Assembly: GCA_910579295.1 (NCBI GenBank)
Contig: CAJTTC010000003.1
Coordinates: forward strand, 1-64,000
Length of the DNA stretch: 64,000 nt
Origin: an uncultured Christensenella sp.
GTDB lineage: Bacteria > Bacillota_A > Clostridia > Christensenellales > Borkfalkiaceae
Direction of reading: 5' to 3'
Each line of letters begins with the position of its first letter. The stretch's first letter is position 1. Of this stretch, positions 26,606 to 34,271 are shown in pieces. A model generated the notes under the pieces. That model had not been told where the DNA came from. It was given only the letters and a program-made list of their open reading frames with translations, and ran no database searches. The position numbers were made by a program, and so were the translations under genes.

Positions 26606-27003
26606 GCTTTACCTCCCTTGGTTTTTTGATACGCCTTTACGGCATTTGCGACAACTGCCGCCGTTTCGTCGCCGTCATCGGCGTTGCCGCCGTTCGGCTT
26701 GCCTGCTACTTCGTCCGCGCCGGATGCGCTGGAGTCCGCTTCCATCTTTTGCAAAAACGCGCTGCCGAGCTTCGACTGCGCCTGCATTGCCGCCAGTGCC
26801 AACTGTGCCGCATCACAGGGAGTGTCGCCGTACTTCGCGTTTTGCACGAGACGCTTGTCGCCGATTTGCGCTTCGATGCTCTCGATTCCTTTGAGCCGCG
26901 CTCTTTCGGCCGCCGTCGCATCGGTGCGAGCATTATCCGCTGCGGTCTTTTCGATAGACGCCACAATGTCGGGATACTGCTCTCTGAGTTCTTTTTCCGT
27001 CAT
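26602..27003 (-). CDS. nested scaffold protein from an internal start
   Basis: Within the protease gene an in-frame ATG (27003) is preceded by GGAGGT seven bases upstream, as strong as the site of any gene here. It would give a 133-residue protein identical to the protease C-terminus, starting MTEKELREQYPD. Lambda makes its scaffold Nu3 from inside gene C in the same way. Seen: the site and start. Inferred: that it is used. Confidence 0.65.
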   Translation of the reverse strand: MTEKELREQYPDIVASIEKTAADNARTDATAAERARLKGIESIEAQIGDKRLVQNAKYGDTPCDAAQLALAAMQAQSKLGSAFLQKMEADSSASGADEVAGKPNGGNADDGDETAAVVANAVKAYQKTKGGKA

Positions 27004-27798
27004 GTTTGTAACCTCCGTTTTATTTTTATTTCCGGCCGTGACAGATGCGGCATCGGTTTCATTGAAAATGGGGATATTCCCCGGAATGTTGCGGAAAGCG
27101 TGAACATCGTGTCTTACGCCCGCCACCATCATCACGCGCTTATCTGCGCTCATTTGCATTTTCGGTTCGTTACCGCTACCCAGCAAGGTGTCGGCGAACC
27201 CTTTTTCTATGGCTTGACTGCCCGTCATCCACGTTTCGTTCGTCATCATATTACGGAGCGTCTCCACCTCGATTCCCGTCTTCGCTTTGTAAATCTCGGC
27301 GACTGCGCGTTCGTCCGCATCAAACGCTTTAACGGCTTTCTTCAAGTCGCCCAGCGTCATATAATCGAAGAACAGCCCCGCCACGCCGTGTATCATTACA
27401 AGGCTGCCGGGATAGACTTGCACGTCGTCTCCGGCGCAAGCAATGACCGACGCTGCACTCGCTGCGATTCCCTCCACGATGACCGTTTTATGTCCGGTCA
27501 AACCTTTCAGCGCGTTATGAATGGCGATGCCCGTATAAAGGTCGCCGCCGCAACTGTTCAGCTTAATGGTGATTTTGCTTTTGCCCTTAATCGTGGCGAG
27601 GTCTTCGGCGAACCCTTCGGGCGTTATGTACTGCCCTTCGAGCTTTTCGCCTGTCCAGAAATCGCGCGGCTGGCTTTCGCACACATCGCCGTACATCGTA
27701 ATCTCCGCGCTATCCTCACCGTCGTTTGTTATGACGTTCCAGAACCGCTGAACGGTCGTCCCCGGTTTGGTGTCGTTATTCGTTTTAGGGATTTTCAT
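26602..27798 (-). CDS. phage head maturation protease, ClpP/S14 type
   Basis: A 398-residue protein. Residues 30-215 are a ClpP-like serine protease: Ser114 in VEGIAASAASV is the likely nucleophile and His137 in VMIHGVAG the base; LNSCGGDLYTG forms the oxyanion region. Residues 240-398 form a helical, charged scaffold-like domain (MTEKELREQYPDIVASIEK onwards) with an acidic Ser/Ala-rich linker. This protease-scaffold fusion is the lambda C layout. It processes portal and scaffold during capsid maturation. It overlaps the portal stop by 4 bases. Confidence 0.9.
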   Translation of the reverse strand: MKIPKTNNDTKPGTTVQRFWNVITNDGEDSAEITMYGDVCESQPRDFWTGEKLEGQYITPEGFAEDLATIKGKSKITIKLNSCGGDLYTGIAIHNALKGLTGHKTVIVEGIAASAASVIACAGDDVQVYPGSLVMIHGVAGLFFDYMTLGDLKKAVKAFDADERAVAEIYKAKTGIEVETLRNMMTNETWMTGSQAIEKGFADTLLGSGNEPKMQMSADKRVMMVAGVRHDVHAFRNIPGNIPIFNETDAASVTAGNKNKTEVTNMTEKELREQYPDIVASIEKTAADNARTDATAAERARLKGIESIEAQIGDKRLVQNAKYGDTPCDAAQLALAAMQAQSKLGSAFLQKMEADSSASGADEVAGKPNGGNADDGDETAAVVANAVKAYQKTKGGKA

Positions 27799-29240
27799 AC
27801 TTTACCCTCCTCCTTTCTGAGACAATTGATTATTCGCGGTAGCAATTCTGCCACCAGCTTGTTTAGGTCGTCGTCGTCATCATCGTCGTTCGGCTTGCTT
27901 TGACCGCCTTTCAGCATCTCGTTTTCCGTTGCCAGCTGTTCGGCGTTCGCTTCAAAGCTCCCGCCGTTCAAACGTACAGTCGCTTGTTCTCTCGTACTGA
28001 ACCCGTTATCGCAAGCGAGCTGTTCGGCTTGTATTTCTTTGACGGGGTCGAGCTGTCCCTGCGAAGGCCCTATCCACTCCGAACCCATCCACGCCGCTCT
28101 TATGCGCGGGTCGGCGAAAAAGCCGGGAGCTTCGATTCGCCCACGCGCCACGGCTTCATAAAGCCACACGTTATAAATCGGCTTGCAGAAATCGTCCACA
28201 AACCATTCACGGCGCATCTTAAACGCTTTCCACGCCTCCAAAAGTGCGGCGCGTGACGCGCTGTATGATGCGTTAAATGCCTTCAGCAGTAAGTCTGCGG
28301 GTATTTCCAAAGCCGCGCCGACTTGCTTGCACACGGCGTTAACGAACCCCTCAAACCCGCCGTTCGGACGTTTCGGGTCTCCGAACGTCACGCTTTCGCC
28401 CGGTTTTAATACGTTGACCGTTCCCGGTCCCATTTCGTATTCGTTTTCGTCGTCGCTCACAGGCGGTGCGTTCTCGTCGCCCACCTCGTTATACGGCATC
28501 ATGCTGGGGTCGGCTTCCGTCGTTATAAACGCCGTGAAGAAACTCTCCACGACTGCCGCAGTCAGTTCGCTGTCCGTATATCTACGCACCTGCAGAAGCG
28601 GCTCAATGACTTGCGCCAGATAGCTCACGCCCCTGTACTGCTCCGGTCTTTCCGCTTCCATAATGTGGAGGACATTCGGCAGTCCCGTCTCTTTCCCGTA
28701 GGCTTCGACCCTCTTCCATTCCGTAGGTTTGCGCGTTAGTTCATACGGGTATGTGCTTCGTATGTAATACGCGACGATTGCGCCATTCGAGTCGACCTCT
28801 ACGCCGTCGTATATCGCGTTTCCGTTCTCCGCTTTTCCTTCCGTGATTCTCGCCACAAGGCTTGCCCCAGCAGAAAACTCTACCGGCGTTGATACTCGGT
28901 CGGCTTCAATCATTTGAAACCGTAAACCATACGGATTGTACGCCGTAGGCTTTACGCGCTTCAAAAGAACGACAACGTCTCCGGACAGCAGTCCCGAAAT
29001 AAACGCCAAGCCTTGCGCCGTATAAAAGTTATTGATTCCCAACGCGTCGCAGTTGCGCTTTTCGGCCGCCCATAGCTCGAATTCCGCTTCCGTTTTCTTT
29101 TGCCAGATGCGGGCATCCTCGACCGACAAGCCGAGCAGTTCTCGGTCGATTCGGCTCTTAAGCCATAGACCGCTACCTATCACGTTTGTTCGGTTCGTTT
29201 TAATTGCCGATGTCGCTATGGGTGCGCTCATATAAAGCAT
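27795..29240 (-). pseudogene. phage portal protein (lambda gpB-like), 5'-truncated
   Basis: A 481-residue reading of a portal protein; family features include SAPIATSAIKTNRTNVIGSGL, the LLSGDVVVLLKRVKP barrel, MEAERPEQYRGVSYLAQVIEPL and the KAFNASYSASRAALLEAWKAF helix. Portals of this family have another 50-70 residues before RxRARxLYMSAP. Here the frame continues upstream only as RLRQRARMLYMSAP and then enters the end of the VRR-NUC gene, and no ribosome binding site precedes the first ATG. The 5' part was removed by a deletion. The C-terminus carries an Asp run. Confidence 0.8.
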
Positions 29241-29254
29241 TCGGGCGCGTTGCC

Positions 29255-29278
29255 TTAGTCGTGCGGAATGAATTTCAT
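29255..29278 (-). pseudogene. first codons of a lost gene (probably SNF2-type helicase)
   Basis: A good ribosome binding site and ATG (29278), overlapping the VRR-NUC stop as ATGA, begin a frame that reads MKFIPHD and then stops at 29255 where portal sequence begins. In Clostridia phages the gene after VRR-NUC is commonly a SNF2-like helicase starting MKF-PHDYQ. I read this as its first seven codons, cut off by deletion. Confidence 0.5.
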
Positions 29279-29571
29279 TTGTCGCCTCCCTGCGCTTTGA
29301 CCTCTTTGATGAATTCCGTCACGGCGGCCGTGGTGTTTATGACTCGCACGTCGAACCCCATCAGCCGCAGTGCTTTGTGGCGGTATTTCTGCAAAGGCGA
29401 AAGCCGCCCGCCCTTAGGTCTTTTGGTCTCGACAAAAATCACGCGACCGCCCGGAAGACACACCAGCCTGTCGGGCATACCTGCGTCAACCGCCGCGGAT
29501 AGCTTATACGCCGCACCGCCTATTTTCTTGATTTCGTCGCGTAGGTGTTGTTCTATCGGTTTTTCCTGCAT
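29275..29571 (-). CDS. VRR-NUC domain nuclease
   Basis: A 98-residue stand-alone VRR-NUC (PD-(D/E)xK) nuclease: KPIEQHLRDEIKKIGG start, DAGMPDRLVCLPGG with the catalytic Asp, VIFVETKRPKG with the ExK pair, and the Q/K helix RLSPLQKYRHKALRLMGF. Phage VRR-NUC proteins act with helicases in DNA processing, but the partner gene is truncated here. ATG at 29571 follows GGAGG; the longer frame has no such site. Confidence 0.88.
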   Translation of the reverse strand: MQEKPIEQHLRDEIKKIGGAAYKLSAAVDAGMPDRLVCLPGGRVIFVETKRPKGGRLSPLQKYRHKALRLMGFDVRVINTTAAVTEFIKEVKAQGGDK

Positions 29572-29752
29572 ATTGCCTCCTGTTTGTAACATTGTAACTT
29601 TTGTAACGTAATTTTTCATAAAGCCTTCGCGTATAGGTGCATTAGGCGTTTGTGTTCTGCCTATTTGCCTATTTGCATTTGCTTTATTAAGAAAAAATGT
29701 TACAAATGTTACATGGCTGTTTTTCCGCTCTCGCTATTTCGCTTTATCCCCT

Positions 29753-30169
29753 TTAGGGGATAATTCCGTTTTTGGCGTTTGTAACTTTCTGTGTAACATT
29801 CGCGTTTTTGAGAATGTTACGGGTGTAACTTTCTCCGTTGGCGCATTCTTCGCTTTCGTGGATTCTCACGGCAATGTTACGCGCTTTTGCAAATTCGATT
29901 TCTTTCTTCATTCCCTCAGAAACCCCATGCTTTGCGCCTACCCATATTTCGTCGCAAACTTCGAGAAAACGTAAACCCGCCAGCACCCCTTTCACTCGGT
30001 CATCAGCTTTGCTGTCGTCCAAGATTCCCGGTAGATAAAGGTGCGGCGCATACGGTGCATTTCCGCATTCTAAGGCTCTAAGAGCCAGCGATTGCGCATA
30101 GGCTATATTCCGTTTGAGTTCGTCAGCTCCGTGAGCGCGGAACGGCGAACAGATGTAAATCCGTTTCAT
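29753..30169 (-). CDS. DUF4406-like / nucleotide-processing Rossmann protein
   Basis: A 138-residue protein with a nucleoside 2-deoxyribosyltransferase-like fold: KRIYICSPFRAHG at the N-terminus, ALECGNAPYAPHLYLPGIL, and CDEIWVGAKHGVSEGMKKEIEFAKARNI, where the EIEFA glutamate is the usual catalytic position. Enzymes of this fold act on nucleosides or nucleotides; the substrate is unknown. ATG at 30169 overlaps the methyltransferase stop. The last 30 residues are Asn/Lys-rich. Confidence 0.7.
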   Translation of the reverse strand: MKRIYICSPFRAHGADELKRNIAYAQSLALRALECGNAPYAPHLYLPGILDDSKADDRVKGVLAGLRFLEVCDEIWVGAKHGVSEGMKKEIEFAKARNIAVRIHESEECANGESYTRNILKNANVTQKVTNAKNGIIP

Positions 30170-30720
30170 ACCTCGTCTCCCCAGCAGTCCCATCCCGCAC
30201 GTTCACGCCGCGCATAAAGTTCGAGCTTCTTTTCGGTGGGGTATAGCCGCTCCATAATCTCATAGGCGATTCTCGGCTTTTGGCTGTGCCGTTCGGCGCG
30301 TTCCGTGAACACGCTATGTATCTTACCCCGCTCCGCTTTTGCCACCGGGCGCAATTTGCCGCGATACATAAAAAGCAGGTATTCGTGTCCGTATCTTATC
30401 GTGAACGCCGCAGGGATTCCGTTTACTTTGTTCCAGACCATCCGGGCGTGGAGTTTGTATCCGAGCCTTTCGGCTATCGCCTGCGCTTCGAAGAGGTATT
30501 TGTCAATCGTCCACAGGAAGAGAACGCTATTCGCCTCTGTGCGCCCCACAGCGGTGCGCAGGTGGCTCTCTATCTCTTCCAACGGTATTGTCCTGTAATC
30601 AAGCGGGAGTCCGCTACTGTGCGCTCTGACGGCTTTACGGCCGCCCTTGCTTTGTTTCCACGGCGGGTCGGCGCAAATCACGCCGTACCGCTCCGCTGTA
30701 CTGAAAATATCAACCTTCAT
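30166..30720 (-). CDS. MT-A70-type adenine methyltransferase
   Basis: A 184-residue DNA (or RNA) N6-adenine methyltransferase of the MT-A70 family. The catalytic DPPW is at residues 18-21; further features are SVLFLWTIDKYLFEAQAI, ARMVWNKVNG and the HEYLLFMYRGK strand, and YPTEKKLELYARRERAGWDCWG at the end. Phages use such enzymes to evade restriction. ATG at 30720 is chosen because the family starts close to DPPW; 30 upstream in-frame codons lack a ribosome binding site. Confidence 0.9.
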   Translation of the reverse strand: MKVDIFSTAERYGVICADPPWKQSKGGRKAVRAHSSGLPLDYRTIPLEEIESHLRTAVGRTEANSVLFLWTIDKYLFEAQAIAERLGYKLHARMVWNKVNGIPAAFTIRYGHEYLLFMYRGKLRPVAKAERGKIHSVFTERAERHSQKPRIAYEIMERLYPTEKKLELYARRERAGWDCWGDEV

Positions 30721-30910
30721 TTTCGCCGTCCTTATTCGTTCTCGAAAGTGTGCTTTTAGCTGAAAACGGGCAATTTGGGAATAACTGCCGATAAGCGGAA
30801 AGTACACCAAAATAAGACTAATTTTCTATTAAAAACAACTAAATAACGGGCAAAACTGAGCACGGTTTTTTATAAACGTGCAAAGTGGAAAAACTAGCCA
30901 AAATAGCAGT

Positions 30911-30945
30911 AAAACGCCCGTTTTCTTATCGAAAACGGGCGTTTT
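30911..30945. terminator. terminator after the truncated 5S copy
   Basis: A perfect 15-bp stem (AAAACGCCCGTTTTC and its complement) with a 5-base loop; T-runs on both strands. It stands in the same relation to the truncated 5S copy as terminators do to the two full 5S genes. The rest of 30721-30910 shows nothing recognisable. Confidence 0.75.
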
Positions 30946-30953
30946 TTAATGAA

Positions 30954-30999
30954 ATCCGGCAACGTCCTATCCTCCCAACACGTAATGTGTAAGTACTTT
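30954..30999 (-). pseudogene. truncated 5S rRNA (3' part only)
   Basis: The 3' ~46 bases match the two full 5S genes (ATCCGGCAACGTCCTATCCT and onward to AAGTACTTT), then similarity stops and unrelated DNA follows. The hairpin arm differs from both full copies but still pairs (ACAC/GTGT). Confidence 0.7.
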
Positions 31000-31098
31000 A
31001 CTTCGTGCCGTTGCAAGCAACGGGGCGGCGCGTATTGCACCTTCAAGCACTTACACACCACTACTTAGCGAAATAATCACTGCATATTAAAAACAAAA

Positions 31099-31116
31099 AA
31101 CACGCCGAAGCGTGTT
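31099..31116 (-). terminator. terminator after the 31130 5S gene
   Basis: AACACGC and GCGTGTT around a tetraloop, followed on the minus strand by TTTTTGTTTTT. Confidence 0.8.
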
Positions 31117-31129
31117 CTTTGTTTTTGAA

Positions 31130-31245
31130 ATCCGGCAACGTCCTATCCTCCCAACGCGTGATGCGTAAGTACTTTCGGCGCAATAGAGCTTAACTTCTGT
31201 GTTCGGTATGGGAACAGGTGGATCCTCTACGCCATTATCACCGGA
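31130..31245 (-). rRNA. rrf: 5S ribosomal RNA (displaced copy)
   Basis: A complete 116-base 5S gene, identical to the one at 49381-49496 except for four bases. The four changes swap two G-C pairs in one hairpin arm (AGCC/GGCT becomes ACGC/GCGT), so structure is kept. It is preceded by only the last 23 bases of tRNA-Asn, which shows it was separated from its operon by the integrated element. Without the element's promoter it may no longer be transcribed with the 23S. Confidence 0.9.
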
Positions 31246-31246
31246 A

Positions 31247-31269
31247 TGGCTCCGCTTGTTGGACTTGAA
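31247..31269 (-). repeat. attachment site: 23-base tRNA-Asn 3' end (distal)
   Basis: Identical to 49498-49520, the T-arm and acceptor end including CCA of tRNA-Asn. Identity stops at 31270. With the integrase at the other end this marks the distal attachment site; the direct repeat extends through the adjacent 5S to 140 bases in all. Confidence 0.85.
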
Positions 31270-31339
31270 GGTATAATGATTTATTCAAATTTGCCAAAAA
31301 ATAGCTATATTTTGCCTGTTTTTGCCCAATTTTAAGCTG

Positions 31340-31360
31340 TTATGCACCGCCGTGCACCAA
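31340..31360. repeat. GCACC repeats, possible integrase arm sites (distal end)
   Basis: Two spaced copies of TGCACC (TATGCACC and CGTGCACCAA) lie 70-90 bases inside the distal end; the same motif occurs three times just after the integrase gene. Gene-free 31270-31489 otherwise has one hairpin (31397-31426). Confidence 0.4.
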
Positions 31361-31396
31361 TTTGAGAAACACTACCATAAAGATTTCCGCATTTAA

Positions 31397-31426
31397 GAAC
31401 GGCTAAGGTTTCCCCTTAGTCGTTTC
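31397..31426 (-). terminator. hairpin near the distal end of the element
   Basis: ACGGCTAAGG and CCTTAGTCGT arms; on the minus strand it follows the RhuM-like fragment. The T-run is poor. Confidence 0.35.
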
Positions 31427-31489
31427 GTCTAATTGCTCAACCGCCTAGCAATACACAATCAATTCAACCTTTAAAGGATGAAATAATTA

Positions 31490-31789
31490 TTATCGGTAGC
31501 TAATAGCGTCAAGATTATAGAACTTCGTATTATAATTTTTGCCGTCTGCGGCAGTTGCCGAGAATTTCTCGGTAACTGAATTTTCTTCCAATTCCCCTGC
31601 GGCAAATATATTTTTTAAGTGTAAACCAATATTATCTGCGCTACAATCAAATAATTGCGACATTCCTTTTTGGGTGAGCCAGACACTTTCGTTAAACACA
31701 CGAACTTCTATTCCGCTTTCGCCTGCTTGCTTTGTAAATACAAGAAAATCCGTAGTACTGTTTCTGATTTGTAATTTCTTTTCTTTCAT
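31490..31789 (-). pseudogene. RhuM-family protein, 3'-truncated
   Basis: About 99 codons of the N-terminal part of the RhuM/virulence-protein family: IEVRVFNESVWLTQKGMSQL, DNIGLHLKNIFAAGELEENS, TEKFSATAADGKNYNTKFYN and LDAI. After LDAI the family continues for ~200 residues, but here the frame reads SYR and stops. The deletion end lies at 31490-31500. A non-functional leftover of an accessory gene. Confidence 0.75.
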
Positions 31790-31857
31790 ATTCGTATTCC
31801 AGTTTTTAACTGCGTTAATTATAGCATAACTATTCGGAATTAGCAAGCTTTCATTGT

Positions 31858-32445
31858 TTATATGTTAAAATGCTGTGCACCGTCCACATCGGGAAGTTGT
31901 TCTCCGTAAAGCGATGCGTCAAAATACAACGCAAGCAGTCTTTTTATTTCTTCTTTTTTCATTCGGTGCGTTTCAAAGCCTTGCTCGGTTATTACTTTTT
32001 CGATGTTGTTTTTATAAGCGAATACCTGTTGTGCCGACATATTTTTGCTTTTGGCGATAAAAAGGAACTGCCTTGCCGTTGTAAGCTCCATTTGTATTTC
32101 GTCCAGGAACGTTGAGTCTCTCAATAATAGTTTTCTTATCTTGTGATTATTCTCGATTGCCGCACGTTCCTCAAGATATGCTTTGTTAAGGTCAAAACAC
32201 TCGGACGAATCCGTGCAAGCTATCTCTATATCGGGGAATGCAGATAAAACAAACATAAGCTGCCTTATTTTCGTTTCTATGCTCGTAGCCGACAGAACTG
32301 ATATGTTTGTCGGCGTTACCGTAAAGAACAACAACTCTCCGCCGTTGGTTTCAAGTCCGTATTCCGTAAAACATTTTATACCTATAAGCGCTTGTACTGT
32401 TGCACCTTTTTTCTTATGCCGTTTACTTTTAATTTTCTTTGCCAC
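31858..32445 (-). CDS. conjugation-associated protein (VirB4-preceding type)
   Basis: A 195-residue soluble protein with a basic N-terminus (MAKKIKSKRHKKKG) and a body containing VQALIGIKCFTEYGLETNGG, LLFFTVTPTNISVLSATSI and DSSECFDLNKAYLEER. This pattern belongs to proteins encoded beside VirB4/TraE in Clostridia conjugative elements. No ATPase motif is present. It overlaps the upstream small membrane protein gene by 17 bases. No VirB4 gene follows; instead a truncated RhuM gene does, so the module is broken. Confidence 0.55.
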   Translation of the reverse strand: MAKKIKSKRHKKKGATVQALIGIKCFTEYGLETNGGELLFFTVTPTNISVLSATSIETKIRQLMFVLSAFPDIEIACTDSSECFDLNKAYLEERAAIENNHKIRKLLLRDSTFLDEIQMELTTARQFLFIAKSKNMSAQQVFAYKNNIEKVITEQGFETHRMKKEEIKRLLALYFDASLYGEQLPDVDGAQHFNI

Positions 32446-32710
32446 TTTGGGTTCTCCATTTATAATACTGCTGTTCAGAAAGGAAATATTTTATTGCATA
32501 TTTTAAATAACTGAGTATAGTCATTTCGTCTTTTCGTATTGTTAAAAAACCATAGCATAATGTTAATGCCGCAGGTATCATCCAGCCGAATTTTACTATT
32601 GCCGCTATCGACAGTAAAACGCCGACTGACAGAACAATAAAATCACGCATTCCCCACAGCCATATATTTGCTTTTGCCGTTAAATTTTTCGGATATAAAT
32701 ATCTTGTCAT
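32429..32710 (-). CDS. small conjugal transfer membrane protein (PrgI/VirB3-like)
   Basis: A 93-residue protein with two adjacent hydrophobic helices (about 20-40 and 43-60: FIVLSVGVLLSIAAIVKFGW, MIPAALTLCYGFLTI) and a soluble tail YLKYAIKYFLSEQQYYKW. Size, helical hairpin and position between VirB6-like and the next transfer protein match PrgI/VirB3-type T4SS components. Overlaps both neighbours. Confidence 0.6.
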   Translation of the reverse strand: MTRYLYPKNLTAKANIWLWGMRDFIVLSVGVLLSIAAIVKFGWMIPAALTLCYGFLTIRKDEMTILSYLKYAIKYFLSEQQYYKWRTQSGKEN

Positions 32711-33090
32711 TTAATTTCTCCCACAGTCTGTTCTTCCGCATAGAACTCTTCACAGAATTCCTGCGGAGTTTGGTTATGAAGCTCTTTTATTTTTTCTGCT
32801 ATCATTTCTTTTACGAGTTTCGTTTCCGAATCTGTTGGCTCATAAACATACATCTCGTTTCCGTCGCTTCTGCTGACCTCATACATCATTTTAAGCGTAT
32901 CTGAATACGGATAATAAATCGCATAAAGATTCAGCCATGCGTCATCGTCAGAATTTATATCTTTCCCGAATTTCCTATCTACATCAAACCATGTTTCCAA
33001 GCCAACGATTATTTGCTGACTTTCGCAGTCCACCTCCATATCGGCGCAGATTGCGATATCTTTTCTTTCCAATTCGTTATTTATTGTCAC
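32707..33090 (-). CDS. hypothetical protein of the conjugation module
   Basis: A 127-residue acidic soluble protein (EVDCESQQIIVGLETWFDVD, DDDAWLNLYAIYYPYSDTLKM, KLVKEMIAEKIKEL) with no membrane helix and no family I can name. It overlaps the VirB6-like gene and the PrgI/VirB3-like gene by 4 bases each, so it belongs to the transfer operon. Homologues are typically found in this slot of Clostridia ICEs. Confidence 0.55.
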   Translation of the reverse strand: MTINNELERKDIAICADMEVDCESQQIIVGLETWFDVDRKFGKDINSDDDAWLNLYAIYYPYSDTLKMMYEVSRSDGNEMYVYEPTDSETKLVKEMIAEKIKELHNQTPQEFCEEFYAEEQTVGEIK

Positions 33091-34013
33091 GGCTTACCTC
33101 TCGCTATCGTGCGCGACAAATTAACCGCTGTCGTAGTTGCGTGTACTGCACTCATCAGATTGAGTTTCATCGAACTATCCAAACCGAACTGTTGCGCTAT
33201 CCTCGGCACTTCGCTTGCGGCAAGCATTATTCCAAGTCCCATAAGCATATGGATATTGAAAGTTAAAAGCCCGAGATATAACAGTGTTGTCTGCATAAAC
33301 GCAGTTAGGCAAATTGCCGCAACCTGTTTCATCCACTGCACAAATCCGTCCGAATATCCTCTCGGCACCGAAAACATATACAACGAGCCAACCGACATCT
33401 GCACAAGCAGTATCCCTCCACGCTTGATGTTCTGAAAGAATATCTTGACCACGCAATACGCAAACATAATAAGTGCAAGTATTTTAAACAGTCCGCTATT
33501 ACCGAAATCATAAGTGAATTTCTCGGTCAGTATAAACAGCCCTTGCGCCTTTATATCCACTAAATTTCCCGCAAACAGATGTGACAATTCTTTTGCAAAA
33601 GTGTTCTGTAACGATATGCTGAATTTATATAGTTCTATCGGCACGATCCCGATTAACGAACATGCGAAAAAACCTTTTAAAATATTAAGCATTGTGTTTT
33701 TTATATTTGCTCTGCCGCTTTGATATTCAATCGCCAAATCGAATACCGCAACGACAACGCCGGCTATGAATAATCCCCAACCGAACAGAGTAAAAAGTTT
33801 AACAGTAGCCTGAACCCACTGCAAATCGAAAATTTCAGCGCCCATATTACCCATTACCGTAAAGAAATCGGCAACGGCATCATACACCGTTTCATACATC
33901 CATTTGAGAGCAGTTCCCCAAATGCTATTTGAAATTTCTTGCCCGATTCCTGCAAACGCACTCTGTATGGCGTCGGTTATTCCGCCCATAAGGTCTTGTA
34001 ACCACCCTAACAT
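33087..34013 (-). CDS. TrbL/VirB6-like conjugal transfer membrane protein
   Basis: A 308-residue integral membrane protein with about six hydrophobic helices (for example TLFGWGLFIAGVVVAVFDLA, LNILKGFFACSLIGIVPIEL, ILALIMFAYCVVKIFFQ, LLYLGLLTFNIHMLMGLGI). The amphipathic start MLGWLQDLMGGITDAIQSAF and the closing VHATTTAVNLSRTIA region are typical of the VirB6-type protein of Gram-positive ICEs. It forms part of the transfer channel. It is the first gene of the surviving T4SS stretch. Confidence 0.78.
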   Translation of the reverse strand: MLGWLQDLMGGITDAIQSAFAGIGQEISNSIWGTALKWMYETVYDAVADFFTVMGNMGAEIFDLQWVQATVKLFTLFGWGLFIAGVVVAVFDLAIEYQSGRANIKNTMLNILKGFFACSLIGIVPIELYKFSISLQNTFAKELSHLFAGNLVDIKAQGLFILTEKFTYDFGNSGLFKILALIMFAYCVVKIFFQNIKRGGILLVQMSVGSLYMFSVPRGYSDGFVQWMKQVAAICLTAFMQTTLLYLGLLTFNIHMLMGLGIMLAASEVPRIAQQFGLDSSMKLNLMSAVHATTTAVNLSRTIARGKP

Positions 34014-34271
34014 AGTTTCACCTCCTTTTTATTGCATTTTCAGTCCTATGTATAGGCTTTTAACATTACATCAACGAGCTTCAAGACGCCTATAAGTTCC
34101 ACAAAGATTACTTTTTTGTATACCATATTTAACAATATAGCTGAAAAAATTTGTCAATATTTGTCGATTAGTTCGTTCAAAAAAATTTTTGAATTTTACT
34201 AATAATTTCGGCGTTCTCGGGGCTTATAAGTAGGGGGACTTACTCTAACGCCCCAAAAAATCTTAAAAGGA

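Larger units (their letters stand above)
18160..30720 (-). mobile_element. cryptic contractile-tailed prophage (remnant)
   Basis: All phage genes lie on the minus strand in the usual late order: methyltransferase, DUF4406-like, VRR-NUC, portal, ClpP-type protease, decoration protein, major capsid, connector genes, tail sheath, tube, chaperone, tape measure, holin. Sheath plus tube identify a myovirus-type tail. Missing are integrase, repressor, replication genes, both terminase subunits, baseplate, fibres and endolysin. Two gene-fusion junctions near 29256 and 19800 show that deletions caused part of this. Limits are those of the recognisable genes; attachment sites were not found. Confidence 0.85.

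Noticed and set aside
26244..27903. Long + strand frames (216 and 425 codons) over the capsid protease genes
   Set aside because: They are antisense shadows of well-supported phage genes, with Arg/His/Cys-rich composition typical of such shadows.
18160..30720. A phage-tail-like bacteriocin instead of a prophage
   Set aside because: Capsid, portal, decoration and head protease genes are present, which tailocins lack, while baseplate and fibres that tailocins need are absent.
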